A DNA stretch of 64,000 nt. It comes from Cryptomeria japonica. Its lineage: Eukaryota > Streptophyta > Pinopsida > Cupressales > Cupressaceae. Shown piece after piece: positions 23,773-34,150 of this stretch. The stretch is taken from the NCBI RefSeq assembly GCF_030272615.1, contig NC_081407.1, forward strand, positions 436,760,230 to 436,824,229, in the 5' to 3' direction. The notes beneath the pieces were generated by a model that saw nothing but the letters and a program-made list of their open reading frames with translations, was not told where the DNA came from and did no database searches. The position numbers were made by a program, and so were the translations under genes. The number at the start of each line of letters is the position of its first letter. Position 1 is the stretch's first letter.

Positions 23773-24098
23773 TTTGTAGACAGGATATACATGATGGGAA
23801 GAAGAATACATACAATATTCTGGCCAATGGGATGAAGCAAACCTTGTTACCTTTGGAGGAACCTTTGAAGAATGAAGTCTGTACGAATACCAGAATCTAT
23901 TTAGTAGATGGAAGGAAATTCATGGATGAACTGTGACATGAGAATGTGTGTTTTTCCTTAATTCGTAAGAAGACTAAGAGACTGGAACTAGAAGGAGAAC
24001 ACCCGACAGAGATAAGAGATTTGCTGACAGAATATGAGGACATCATTTCAGATAATGTACCTGATGGATTTCCACCTATTAGAAGTATTAGTCATTGA

Positions 24099-24730
24099 AT
24101 GGACTTAGTTCCCAGAGCTAGTTTGCCTAACAAAGATGCACATCGGGTGACATCCGCAGAGAATGAAGAACTGAATAGACAAGTGCAAGAGTTGTTGGAG
24201 AAAGGTTTGATTGGGGAAAGTTTGAGCCCTTGTGCAGTGCCAGCAATATTAGCACCTAAGAAGAATGGAGAATGGAGGATGTGTACTGATTCAAGAGCCA
24301 CAAACAAGATCATAGTGAAATACCAGTTTCCTTTGCCTAGGATGGATGACATAATAGACTGTTTGAGTGGAGCAAAATACTTTACAAAGATAGATTTGAA
24401 GAGAGGCTATCATCAGATCAAGATCAGAGAAGGTGATGAGTGGAAGACAACATTTAAGACAAATGAAGGACTATATGAATGGTTGGTGATGCCTTTTGGA
24501 TTGACTAAAACACCAAGTACTTTCATGAGGCTGATGAATGAGGTATTGAAGAAGTTCTTGGGTAAGTTTGTTATTATGTATTTGGATGACATTCTGATTT
24601 TTAGTAAGACAAAAGTGGAACATTTATTGCAGTTAAGACAAGTTTTGCAGAGGTATTGAGAAGAAAAGTTGGTGATCAATATCAAGAAGTGTACTTTCAT
24701 GAAGGATGAGTTAGTCTATTTGGGCTGAGG
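24099..24730 (+). pseudogene. Gypsy reverse transcriptase
   Basis: The reverse transcriptase core is open for 186 codons from 24099. It includes [30 protein letters not shown] (catalytic Asp), [17 protein letters not shown] and [10 protein letters not shown], with the catalytic YLDD encoded at about 24579-24590. The motif order and spacing are those of Ty3/gypsy. A stop at about 24658 and later frame breaks end the thumb/connection region. Confidence 0.92.
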
Positions 24731-24942
24731 ATGGTTTGAAGATGGACCCTGAGAAAGTGAAATCCATTGTTGAGTGGATTACAACAAAAACCATTGGAGA
24801 GGTAAGATCATTTCATGGATTGGCTAGTTTTTACCAGAAGTTTATCATAAATTTAAGTTCAGTTTGTAATCTTATGACTGAGACCATCAGAGGGGATTAG
24901 AAGGAATTCAAGTGGACCACCGGAGCAAACAAAAGTTTTGAA

Positions 24943-25425
24943 TTGTTGAAGCAGAAAGTGACTGAGCAGCCTATGTTGGCTTTACCAGATTTCAATAAGG
25001 TATTTCAAGTGGATTGTGATGCAAGTGTAACAACAATAGGAGTAGTTTTGAGTCAAGAAGGGAGAGCAGTAGCATATTTCAGTGAGAAATTGAATGATGC
25101 CCAGAAGAGATATTCAGTTTATGATCAAGAATTTTATGCCATAGTTCAAGCTTTGCGGTATTTGAACAGTCAGAGTAAGTTGAATCAAAGACATGTGAGA
25201 TGGGTATAATTCTTGCAGAGTTACACCTTTGTGTTGAAGCATAGAAGTGGGAAATCTAACAAAGTTGTTGATGCATTGAGTAGGAGAAGGAATTTGTTGA
25301 CAGAGATGAGAGTGACAGTACTAGGTTTTGAGGATTTGAAGACCTTGTATGATAAAGACTCCGATTTTGTAGAACCTTGGAAGCATGTAGAGAACTGGTT
25401 ATGGTTGATAGAAGAAAATGGCTAG
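24943..25425 (+). pseudogene. Gypsy RNase H
   Basis: The frame carries FQVDCDASVTTIGVVLSQ, VAYFSEKLNDAQKRYSVYDQEFYAIV and, after a stop, LKHRSGKSNKVVDALSRR. These are the gypsy RNase H catalytic motifs (the D of DAS, the E of QEFYA, and the D of VVDALSRR). Two open pieces are separated by a TAA at about 25207. Confidence 0.9.
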
Positions 25426-25499
25426 ATTATTTCATTTAGGATGGAATGTTATTCAAGGGAGTTCAATTATGCATACCTAAGAGTTCCATGAGAGAGAAC

Positions 25500-26544
25500 C
25501 TGATTAAAGAGAAGCATAGTGGAGGTTTAGTTGGACATTTTGGCATTGATAAAACAATTGCATTGGTGAGTGAGTAGTACTTTTGGCCCCAGATTCATAA
25601 GGACGTTAAGGGATATGTACAAAGTTGTAGAGTTTTTCAAGTTGCAAAAGGTAGTAGTCAGAATGTGGGATTGTATAAACCTTTGATAGTACCAGTAAGA
25701 CCTTGGGAGGATAGATTTTGTATTTGGATTGCCTAAGACATCAATAGGGAATGACTCTATATTTGTGGTAGTGGATAGATTTTCAAAGATGGCTCATTTC
25801 ATACCTTGTAAGAAGACATCAGATGCATTGCATGTAGCAAAACTATTTTTCAAGGAGGTGGTGAGATTGCATGGATTACCTAAGAGCATAGTTTCAGACA
25901 ATGACACTAAGTTTGTTGGCTATTTTTGGAGAACACTTTGGAAGAAGATTGTGATAGATTTAAAGTTCAGTTCTACTTTTCATCCACAGACTAATGGACA
26001 GACATAAGTAGTTAACCGGAGTTTGGGAAACTTGTTGAGATGTTTAGTGGGAGATAAAACCGAAAGTTGGGATTTGATCCTTGCACAATAAGAGTTTTTC
26101 TATAACAATTCAGTGAATAGAAGTATCAGAAAAACACCTTTTGAGATTGTTACCAGAGTGCATCCTAGAGGAATAGAAAAATTGAGAGACATTAGCAGTG
26201 AAGATTGGAAGAGTTCAGAAGCAGAAGAATTTGCAGATCACATGGCAGCATTGCATATTCAGGTTAAACAACATTTGGAAGACATGAATAACAAATATAA
26301 GGAGAAGGCAGATGAGAAGAGGAGACATAAGGAATTTGAAGTTGGCGATGAAGTGATGGTATACTTGAGAAAAGAGAGATTCCCAATTGGAACTTATAAT
26401 AAGTTGCATATGAAGAAGTTTGGACCTTGTAAGATTTTGAGGAAGTTCAGTTCTGGAAATGCATATGAATTAGGGCTACCAGATAGTCCAAGTATTTCAC
26501 CTATATTAAACATTGCAGATCTTCATAAGTACCATGAACCATAA
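25500..26544 (+). pseudogene. Gypsy integrase, catalytic Glu replaced by stop
   Basis: An H2C2-like zinc finger region (KHSGGLVGHFGIDKTI...QSCRVFQVAKG) precedes the core. The core has [13 protein letters not shown] (Asp 1), [13 protein letters not shown] (Asp 2) and [11 protein letters not shown]. The next codon, normally the catalytic Glu of the D,D-35-E triad, is TAA at 26005-26007. The C-terminal part, from about 26113, continues through KTPFEIV and VGDEVMVYLRKERFP to the GPCKILRK linker and ILNIADLHKYHEP, where a stop follows. Confidence 0.88.
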
Positions 26545-26760
26545 TTTAGTGAGGACAGTATTGCAGAACTTGAGAAACAATTGCCCCAGAAGGAACTAGA
26601 TCAGATTGAAGAGATTTTGGACAGTAGGATTGGGCGTAGTACCCAGAACAGTCAATACAAAGAATATCTTGTGAAGTGGAAGAGAAGACCAGTTGAAGAT
26701 TCATCTTGGATTTCTTAGGAAGAGGTAGACCACCTTGGTTTCCCTCTAACCCCAACAAAG
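26545..26760 (+). pseudogene. Chromodomain-like C-terminus of gypsy integrase
   Basis: Downstream of the integrase stop, the same region reads QIEEILDSRIG, then YKEYLVKWKRRPVEDSSWIS and EEVDHLG. The aromatic/hydrophobic pattern YLVKWK...SSW is that of chromodomains at the C-terminus of chromovirus integrases, which direct integration to marked chromatin in studied members. Here it is cut by in-frame stops. Confidence 0.75.
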
Positions 26761-26794
26761 TGAGAGGCTCACTTTTTCATTAACCCTAGATGTC

Positions 26795-27266
26795 TGATGC
26801 AGGAGCATCCCTGGTTCACAACAATCTTGCATCAACCAAAAACATTTTCTTTTCTGTTTGCAGTTTCAGTTTTCCTTTCTGTGTGTCCTGGTTTTGGCTC
26901 ACCGGATCCTGTGGAGTTGGATTCTACTTGAAGAATTGATCATCTTTATTGCTTTCAAACCACATCTCATTTGGATCACTTTGCGGCAAGATATCACTAC
27001 CAGTTTCCATGACAGTTTCTTGTTATCGGTTGTTCCTTTGTTACTGGTTTCCTAAGACCTATTTTGGTGATCTACCATAACCCTTTCCAAAGCTTGCAGA
27101 GCCTTGGACATTGATCTCGATGTTTCTTGGCATGTGGCCGACCTTCTACATTTCATCCTTTGGATTTTCCAGAGGAATTTCTTGGCGAAGGCCAACCTTA
27201 TTCATTTTTCACGTTAGGTCTTGTTCTTCAGGTTTTGATCCCTTTTGGGCCTATTAGATCCTTTGG

Positions 27267-27316
<50 letters not shown>

Positions 27317-27608
27317 AATCATGCTCTAGAATATAATCAAGGGAAGATCAATTAGGATTAATCAGAGTTAGACTATGCCTAGAAGATAGATCTTTCGATT
27401 CAAGGTCCCAGTGTGACCTATTCTACCTGGCCTGTGTGCCGGTATGTTGTAACCTGATTGTTACAGATTGGATGTAATCAAATTTCATGCAATAAAACTA
27501 TCTATTCTACATTGCCTCCATCATGTCTATGTGTTTATGTTGTGTTTAGTCTTGCTGATCGGTTTGGACTTATCTCCTTGAGGTCCCTCCTCACCAGTGA
27601 CTTCTTCA
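26795..27608 (+). repeat. Gypsy 3' LTR
   Basis: This 814-bp copy is the partner of 21413-22208. It is longer mainly because of the (AT)n run at about 27270-27312. No clear polypurine tract is visible immediately upstream. Confidence 0.93.
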
Positions 27609-28401
27609 GAAGGAGATGAAAGAGATTGAAGAAGAAGAGAGAGAGATTCAAGAGCTTGAAGCCCTGAATGCTAGAATATTTCCTAAGGGTGTCGTTAAGT
27701 ATGAAGGTAAGTTGCCTCTTAAGTTCTTTTCATGTAATAAGATTGGACATTTTGCTTCCAGATGCCCGAAAAGAGATAGAAATCCTAAAAATCCATTGAA
27801 GCCTTACAATCCTAAATATTAGAAGAAATGCTACTATGTTGCTGATGAAGGTGTTACATATGATGAATCTGAGAAGGAAAATTCAGGAGATGAATGGGTG
27901 TTCATTGCTATCAAGGAAGAAGATCTGGTAACTGCTAATTCTACTAGCTGCATTGTTGAGGAGAAAGCTTTGACTGCTAAAGTTGAAGAGAAAGATGAAT
28001 CGGTTATTGACAATGGCTGCTCTCACCACATGACAGGTGATAAGAGTAAATTTGTGAGTATGGAAAAGTATGATGGTGGTGTAATGAGATTTGGAGATGA
28101 TAAAGCTGGTATAATCCATGGTGGAGGTTCTATTTCTCTTGATGGTAAGCATAACATTGATGATGTTTTGTATGTTGAAGGTCTAAAGCATAATATTACG
28201 AGTGTTGGACAAATGGTTGATAAAGGATATGACTTGCAATTCAAGAATGGAAAATGTAAGATCTTGAGTAGCTCTAGAATTGAGATTGCATCAGGTACAC
28301 AGACTAAAGGTAATATCTTTTATTTAAATTCTAGTGGTAAAAGTTGCTTAATTGCTCAGATTGATGAAAGTTGGTTGTGGCATAGAAGCATGTGTCAGTA
28401 A
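27609..28401 (+). pseudogene. Copia gag C-terminus and protease
   Basis: The copia frame resumes after the gypsy element with a charged coiled segment (KEIEEEEREIQELE). A zinc knuckle, FFSCNKIGHFASRCP, has Phe where the first Cys of CX2CX4HX4C should be. After a stop at about 27820 the frame reads on to SVIDNGCSHHMTGDKSKF, the copia protease site with DSG changed to DNG. GLKHNITSVGQM and WLWHRSMC mark the approach to the integrase (GAG-pre-integrase segment). A stop follows at about 28400. Confidence 0.85.
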
Positions 28402-28479
28402 ATTTTGACTGCATGGTTAAGATAAGTTCTACTCAAGCTATGAGAGATCTACCTAAGATTGTAAAGCCTTCTAATCTAG

Positions 28480-29213
28480 TATGTAAGGAATGTTAGTTAG
28501 GGAAGCATACAAGAATTTATTTCAAAACCAAATAGTTTACTTCTAACAGAATATTGGATCTTGTGCATACTGATCTATGTGGTCCTTCTAGAGTGGGAAG
28601 CTTACAGGGTGATAGGTACTTCATGTTGCTGATTGATGACTATTCAAGGATGATGTGGGTTACCTTCTTAAGGGGGAAATCTAAAGCGTTGGAGAAGTTC
28701 AAGATTTTCAAGGCTATGGTAGAGACAAACACTGGACTGAAGTTGAAGTGTTTGAGATCTAACAAAGGTGGAGAATTTACCTCCGGTGAGTTTAATTCTT
28801 TTTGTGAAGAGCATGGGGTGAAGAGACAGTTATTTGCTTCGCGGACCCCTCAACAAAATGGTATTGTGGAGAGAAAGAATAGAATAGTTCAAGAATCTTC
28901 TAGGATAATGATGATTGAAGGAAATGTGTTGCAAATCTACTGGAGAGAAGTTGTGAGTACTACAGTATATACTTTGATTCGAGTTCATATCAAAGATGAT
29001 ATCGGTAAGACTTCTTATGAGTTATGGTTTGGTCATGCTCCTACTGTTAAATATTTCAGAATTTTTGGTAGTAAATGTTATATCAAAAGAAATCAAGACT
29101 TAGGAAAATTTGATGCTAGATGTGATGAAGGAATTTTTCTTTGTTACTCTACTAAGAGTAAGGAATGTCTATGTTATAACAAAAGACTAAGAAAAGATAG
29201 TCGAAAGTGCTAA
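28480..29213 (+). pseudogene. Copia integrase
   Basis: A decayed CKEC half of the zinc-binding motif near 28490 is followed by a 219-codon open frame. It contains LDLVHTDLCGPSRVGSL (Asp 1), LIDDYSRMMWV, LRSNKGGEF (normally SDNGGEF, so Asp 2 has become Asn) and PQQNGIVERKNR (Glu). The loss of the second catalytic Asp means the enzyme would be inactive. A frame change at the end leads into the linker before the reverse transcriptase. Confidence 0.9.
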
Positions 29214-29221
29214 TGTGAAAG

Positions 29222-30107
29222 TTGATGAAGGAAATGCATATCAGCCTAGATCTTGTGGATATGACTCAGATGATCAAGATATCAATACAAATACAGGAAA
29301 GTAAGTGCAAACCCATAATCAAATTCAGAATGTTCCGAAAAAGACTAAGTGAAGGTGTAGATGCTAATGCAGAGGAGAGAGTTCAAGAGTCTGAAAACAA
29401 AGTTAATCCTAAGACTCCTAGGTATGTAAAGTTAAATCATGTGGAAAATTAGATCATAGGAGATAAGAACATAGGTGTAATGACTAGGAGAATAATTGTT
29501 GAAGAGCATTGTTTGATTTCTAAGATTGAACATAAGGATGTTGATGAAGCTTGTAAAAATGAAAATTGGGTGAGAGCAATGGAAGAAGATCTGAATCAAA
29601 TTGAAAAGAACAATACATGGATTTTAGTTCCCAGACCTAAAGATAAAAATGTAATTGAAACTAAGTGGGTGTTTCAGAATAAATTGAATGAACAAGGAGA
29701 AGTTGTTAGGAATAAAGCTAGACTTGTTTGAAAGGGCTATTCACGTATGGAAGGTGTTGATTTTGAGGATATATTTTCTTCGGTAGCTAGAATTGAAGTT
29801 GTTAGATTATTTCTTGCTTATGCTACTTACAAAGATTTAGTATATCATATGGATGTCAAGTTAACCTTTCTTAATGGTAAGCTGGAAGAAGTTTACATTG
29901 AGCAACCAGATGGATTTCAATTGATAGAGGAAAAGGATATGGTTTGCAGGTTGAAGAAAACATTGTATGGATTAAAGCAATCCCCCAGAGCCTGGTATGC
30001 AAGATTGGACAGGTATTTGATGAATCTTGAATTCAATAAAGGTACTGCTGACAGTAATTTGTACTTCAAGATTGACAGTGATAACATCTTAATTGTTGAG
30101 GTATTTG
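29222..30107 (+). pseudogene. Copia reverse transcriptase, N-terminal part
   Basis: The linker and palm region read WILVPRPKDKNVIETKWVF, NKARLV (stop), GVDFEDIFSSVARIE, DVKLTFLNGKLEEVYIEQP and LKKTLYGLKQSPRAWYARLD, all copia landmarks. The catalytic palm Asp of DVK is present. The domain is cut at 30107 by a solo LTR just before the YVDD-equivalent, and resumes at 31106. Confidence 0.9.
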
Positions 30108-31105
30108 TGTTGGCAATTTACACTCATCCAATAATGTTAATGGCATTATGGGTTGTCATTGATGGCAACTCATCATCTTAGGGTAAATGTTTTCATTATT
30201 TGGTTAATCGAAATTCATTGCACTTAACTGGTATTGGTATTGATATTTCTTTACACACACTGGCACCTGCATTCACTTCATACCTGACTAATTCTTCATC
30301 CCGATAACATGTCCAGATCCTAGTAACGTGTATATGGAACCCAGTAATGGATAGGACCCAGTTAGGAAAGCTTTTGGTCCCGATTATGTCTTTGTGGATA
30401 TTGTGGTAATGTGTGATGGTCGACATGGTCATTGGATTTATGTCTGGATTTCATTATGTTCCGACAGTCGACTTGTTTATATTTCTTGTTGAAGCCGACA
30501 TGGTTAAGTTAGAAGGATATTTAAGAAGATCACTTCAGCGATAAATCAGATGTGTGATGGAATGCAAACTTTTGATTGCGAATATTACGGTGAGTTTTGG
30601 TATGCGATTGGAAGCGACTGTGTGCAGTTTCATGTGCACAACTTAACCAGTAGCAAAACAAAGTCAAAAAATTGGATTACAGAGCAAGATATCAGAGCAT
30701 TCACCGAAACTTATCCAGCATGGTCAGATGCCATTTATAAGTTCATTTTCAGTTGTAAACACTTTGTAATATTATGTAAGTCAGTGAGACTTCCTATATT
30801 TTGTGTTTGAGCAGTGAGCTCTAGGTGGCTGGCCTTTCTACATGTGCAGACTCTCTTATGTAATATTTGTATACCTTGATCAAGTATATAGATATTGTGG
30901 GTTTCAACCCCACCATGGTTTTTCCCTTTGTAGGTTTTTCCATGTATAAATCTTGGTGTTATGGTGTTGCCTTTCATTGTGTTATTTTGTGTATGCATTC
31001 TAATTTTATTTATTATTAACTGGTAAATAAGGAATAAGTTCAAAACTAACTTTACCAGTAGAACACTGATTCACCCCCGCCTCTCAGTGTTCTTGGATTC
31101 CAACA
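30108..31105 (+). mobile_element. Solo LTR inserted in copia reverse transcriptase
   Basis: The 998-bp block starts TGTTGGCAATTT and ends ATTCCAACA. A perfect ATTTG duplication flanks it at 30103-30107 and 31106-31110. Its 3' half contains GAGCAGTGAGCTCTAGG, GTAATATTTG, CCCACCATGGTTTTTCCC, AATCTTGGTGTTATG and GATTCACCCCCGCCTCTCAG, in the same order as the LTRs of the element it sits in. It is therefore a related but distinct copia LTR. No internal coding region is present. Confidence 0.92.
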
Positions 31106-31490
31106 ATTTGTTGATGGCATTATTTTTGGTGGAAATGATGGCTTGTGCAAGAAGTTTGTTGATGATATGCAAAATGAATTTGAAATGTCTATGATTGGTG
31201 AGATGAAATTTTTCTTGGGATTGCAAATTTCACAATCAAGTAAAGGTATTTTTATATCTCCACCTAAGTATGTGAAGGAATTGTTGAAAATTTTTGGTCT
31301 TGATGATGCAAAGCCTATTGGTACTCCTATGGTAATTGGATGTAAGTTAACAAAGATGATGATTCTCCAAAAGAAAATCAAACTAGATACAAATCTTTGA
31401 TTGGTGGAGTATTGTATTTGAATCAAACTAGACCTGATATTATGAATGTTGTCGGTCTTGTTGCTAGATTTCAAGCTAATCCTAAATAAT
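31106..31490 (+). pseudogene. Copia reverse transcriptase, C-terminal part
   Basis: The frame continues from 30107 with the catalytic loop. The family's YVDD appears here as FVDG, so the second catalytic Asp is gone. It runs on through NEFEMSMIGEMKFFLGLQI, YVKELLKIFGLDDAKPIGTPM and, in another frame, a YLNQTRPDI-type segment. A frameshift near 31375 and a stop near 31488 mark further decay. Confidence 0.88.
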
Positions 31491-31525
31491 CTCACGTTGT
31501 AGTTATAAAGAGAATTTTTAGATAT

Positions 31526-32057
31526 TTGAAAGGGACAATTGATTTTGGTTTGTGGTATGCTAAAGATGATAACTTTACTTTGAGTGATTTTACAGATGTT
31601 GATTGGGCTGGTGATGTGGATGACCAAAAGAGTACTAGTGGTGGTGCGTTTTTCCTTGGAAAGAGGTTGGTTGCATGGTCAAGTAAAAAGAAGAATGCTA
31701 TTTCCTTATCTACTATAGAAGTTGAATACATTATTGCTGCTAATAGTTGTACTCAGGTAATTTGGATGAAGCAAATGCTGAAGGATATCAGAGTTATTTT
31801 TTATGAACCTACTGCAATATATTGTGATAATTCAAGTGTCATTAATATTTCCAAGAATAGTGTTGCATTCTAAGACTAAGCATATATCCATCATGTTTCA
31901 TTTCTTGAGAGAGAAGGTGAATGAGAAGGAAGTAATATTAGAGTATGTGCCTACTAAGGAATAAATTGTAGATATCTTCACAAAGTTGTTACCTAAAGAT
32001 ACTTTTGAGTATCTCAGAGGGAAGCTAGGGGTAATTTACCCTCCTGATAAGAACTAA
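31526..32057 (+). pseudogene. Copia RNase H and polyprotein end
   Basis: The frame shows DFTDVDWAGDVDDQKSTSG, SSKKKNAISLSTIEVEYI and IYCDNSSVINISKN, the copia RNase H signature with its acidic residues. A frameshift near 31870 leads to VPTKE, a stop, then IVDIFTKLLPKD and the terminal stop at 32055-32057. A 3' untranslated stretch of about 300 bp with two AGGGGGA-type purine runs follows. Confidence 0.9.
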
Positions 32058-32342
32058 GATGCATGGAGTTGCATCAACCCAGTGAACTTACAAAGATATT
32101 TTGTGCTCCAGATTGATGAGTGGTGGCTTCTACTCAGGGGGAGTAGTCAGTATGGTGGTTCAAATGTTCAGTTGTGAATATTGTTGAGATTTTTCTTTGG
32201 CATTCCTATCAAAGGGGGATAGAAGCATGTGAAAAAGTGTTATATCCTGCGTTCATCTCAGGGTAAATTTATTGCGAGTTTTGTTGTTGAATTCTTTCTT
32301 TGCATATATTGTTTTTCACATTCATATGTTGCCATCAATGCC

Positions 32343-32351
32343 AAAGGGGGA
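32343..32351 (+). other. Copia polypurine tract
   Basis: AAAGGGGGA lies three bases upstream of the 3' LTR start TGTTGGATATTG. This is the plus-strand primer position of LTR retrotransposons. Confidence 0.85.
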
Positions 32352-32354
32352 GAT

Positions 32355-33659
32355 TGTTGGATATTGTTGAGATGTTTGCTGGAACAATGTTTTATCATTG
32401 ATGTCAACATATTCTTCTATGTTCTAGTGTTGCAGTCAGATTAAATGAGTTGTTTTGGTCAGTGTGTTGCAGTTGAGCTATTGCGGTTTAATAAGTTTAG
32501 AGATGCTTATCTCTAGTTGATTTAGTATAAGTTTCAAGGGGTTGCATGATGATTTGTTTGAGCTATGAGGTCAGGTATTGAAGTTTGTTATTCAGTGTTC
32601 ATGTTATTCAGTGTTTTGGCTTGTGCTCCACATTACTCAGGAATTGCTATATCTTGGTTTGCAGATTTGGCAGAGTATTTGGGATGTTCAGGTGTGTCTT
32701 CAATTCTTGTGGTTCATGTTTTGGAATTCCACAAGAGAATCTTTCAAGTTGATAGTCAATTGTGTTGGTGTTCTTGATCTTCGGTAAAGAGATGTTGATG
32801 ATTCTAGTAATCTAATTTGTTGCGGTTGTTGTGGTGCAATTCACATTGATCGGTGTGCACATTATTGATCATTTTCTTGATCCGGTGATGTTCTTCATGT
32901 TATGCAACATTTATGGAGTTGTAGCATGTTGCGGATGATCGAGGCATAATTCTTGGAGGCGTTTCATAATTGCGGTGATGATTTGGGTCTAGACTATGTC
33001 TTAGCCAACATTTTTTTGGTTCGCATATGGTTTTGTAGCATGTGAGGTTACTATTTTGTAGTATGTGTTAAGGGTTTAGATGACCTCGAAATATAGATTG
33101 ATGATTTTTATATTCATGTAATATTCAATTGTGAGAGGCATCTGCATGTGCGAATATTGTATTGATCACTTTATAGAAAAAGAGAAAAGCGAAGTGGTTC
33201 GAAAGAGTGCAGAAGTGTAAGAGCAGAGTTTGAGTATATGTGCTTAACTAGAACTATAATCAAGCATTAGGGGATGTTATTTTCTCAGTTCATGTAATCG
33301 GGATTGTTGTCTGAATCTTTGTAAGACAATGAGTCTTCCTTGGGGTTGTAGACCTTATTGTATTTGAGCAGTGAGCTCTAGGCAGTGAGCCTGAATGCAT
33401 GTGCATTCCCCATTGTAATATTTCACTTACTCCTAACAGGGTATTATCTCATTGTGGATAGGTTCCCACTGTGATTTTTCCCTTAATAGACTTTTCCACG
33501 TCAAAAATATTGGTGTTATGTGTGGTGGTGATGTGATGTTAATCTGTGCTTTAACTATTAATTATCAAATCTGAATTTAAGTTTAAATTGTGTAAAGTTT
33601 TGAGCAAACTGATTCACACCCCCCCCCCCCCTTCTCAGTTTGATACATTGTTACCAGCA
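32355..33659 (+). repeat. Copia 3' LTR, 1305 bp
   Basis: It starts TGTTGGATATTGTTG immediately after the polypurine tract and ends TTACCAGCA. A C-rich block at 33618-33631 precedes TTCTCAGTTTG near the end, as in the 5' copy. It supplies the full length against which the 5' LTR is seen to be truncated. Confidence 0.9.
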
Positions 33660-34150
33660 TAAACTACCTAGAGAAGACATGATCATAGTCACACAAGCGT
33701 GATAAAATATCCCCCTCACAAATATTCTAAAGAATATTATTATTATGAATTTCCTCACAAGAGGAAGGATCAGTTATGCACCTATTACCTCCCATGTTGT
33801 ACATGTCTTTAGATAAGAAATGATGGAGCCAAAGTATAAAATGGAAAGCAAAGGTCACCCTTAACCCAAAGAAAAGAAACATAATAAAACAATAGAATAA
33901 TATGTTTAGCAAAAAAGGCTTTAAGGCCACTCAATTTGAAAGAAATAAAAAACGCATACTCTTCCTAGAATGTCACATGAAAAATAAGAGGTGAACTCCA
34001 AATTTTTTATAAAATTGATAGGTAAATTGTCATTGCCAGTTATGATGGGGAAATTCTACTCTAACCTTAATATCATAGGACTAAATTAAAGCCTTAAGAT
34101 AGCCTATAAGAATCGTAGGGAAGAGAGGACTCACAAATAAAATCTAACCA
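33660..34150. other. Flank between copia 3' LTR and reverse LINE
   Basis: No gene is recognised. It could be the 3' untranslated tail of the reverse-strand LINE that follows, because a GGGTTAAGGGTGACCTTTGC-type stretch on the minus strand sits where such a tail would be. This is weak. Confidence 0.35.

Larger units (their letters stand above)
21413..27608 (+). mobile_element. Ty3/gypsy chromovirus-type element, full length, degenerate
   Basis: Both LTRs are present (21413-22208 and 26795-27608), starting TGAYGCARGAGCATCCC and ending CTTCA. A perfect GAAGG target duplication flanks them at 21408-21412 and 27609-27613. Between them lie a tRNA-Met primer site, gag, protease, reverse transcriptase, RNase H, integrase and a C-terminal chromodomain-like segment, in gypsy order. 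Many stops and frameshifts show inactivity. It inserted into the gag gene of the older copia element. Confidence 0.93.
19776..33659 (+). mobile_element. Ty1/copia element, nested host of two later insertions
   Basis: This is a composite interval. The copia proper consists of a truncated 5' LTR (19776-20657), a tRNA-Met primer site, decayed gag-pol, a polypurine tract (32343-32351) and a full 3' LTR (32355-33659). It is interrupted by a gypsy element (21413-27608) within gag and by a solo LTR (30108-31105) within reverse transcriptase. The domain order protease, integrase, reverse transcriptase, RNase H is that of Ty1/copia. The copia coding frame continues unchanged across both insertion sites. 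Stops, frameshifts and altered catalytic residues show it is dead. Confidence 0.9.

Noticed and set aside
31052-31731. Long reverse-strand frames opposite copia RT and RNase H
   Set aside because: They are shadows of the forward copia coding sequence, without motifs of their own.
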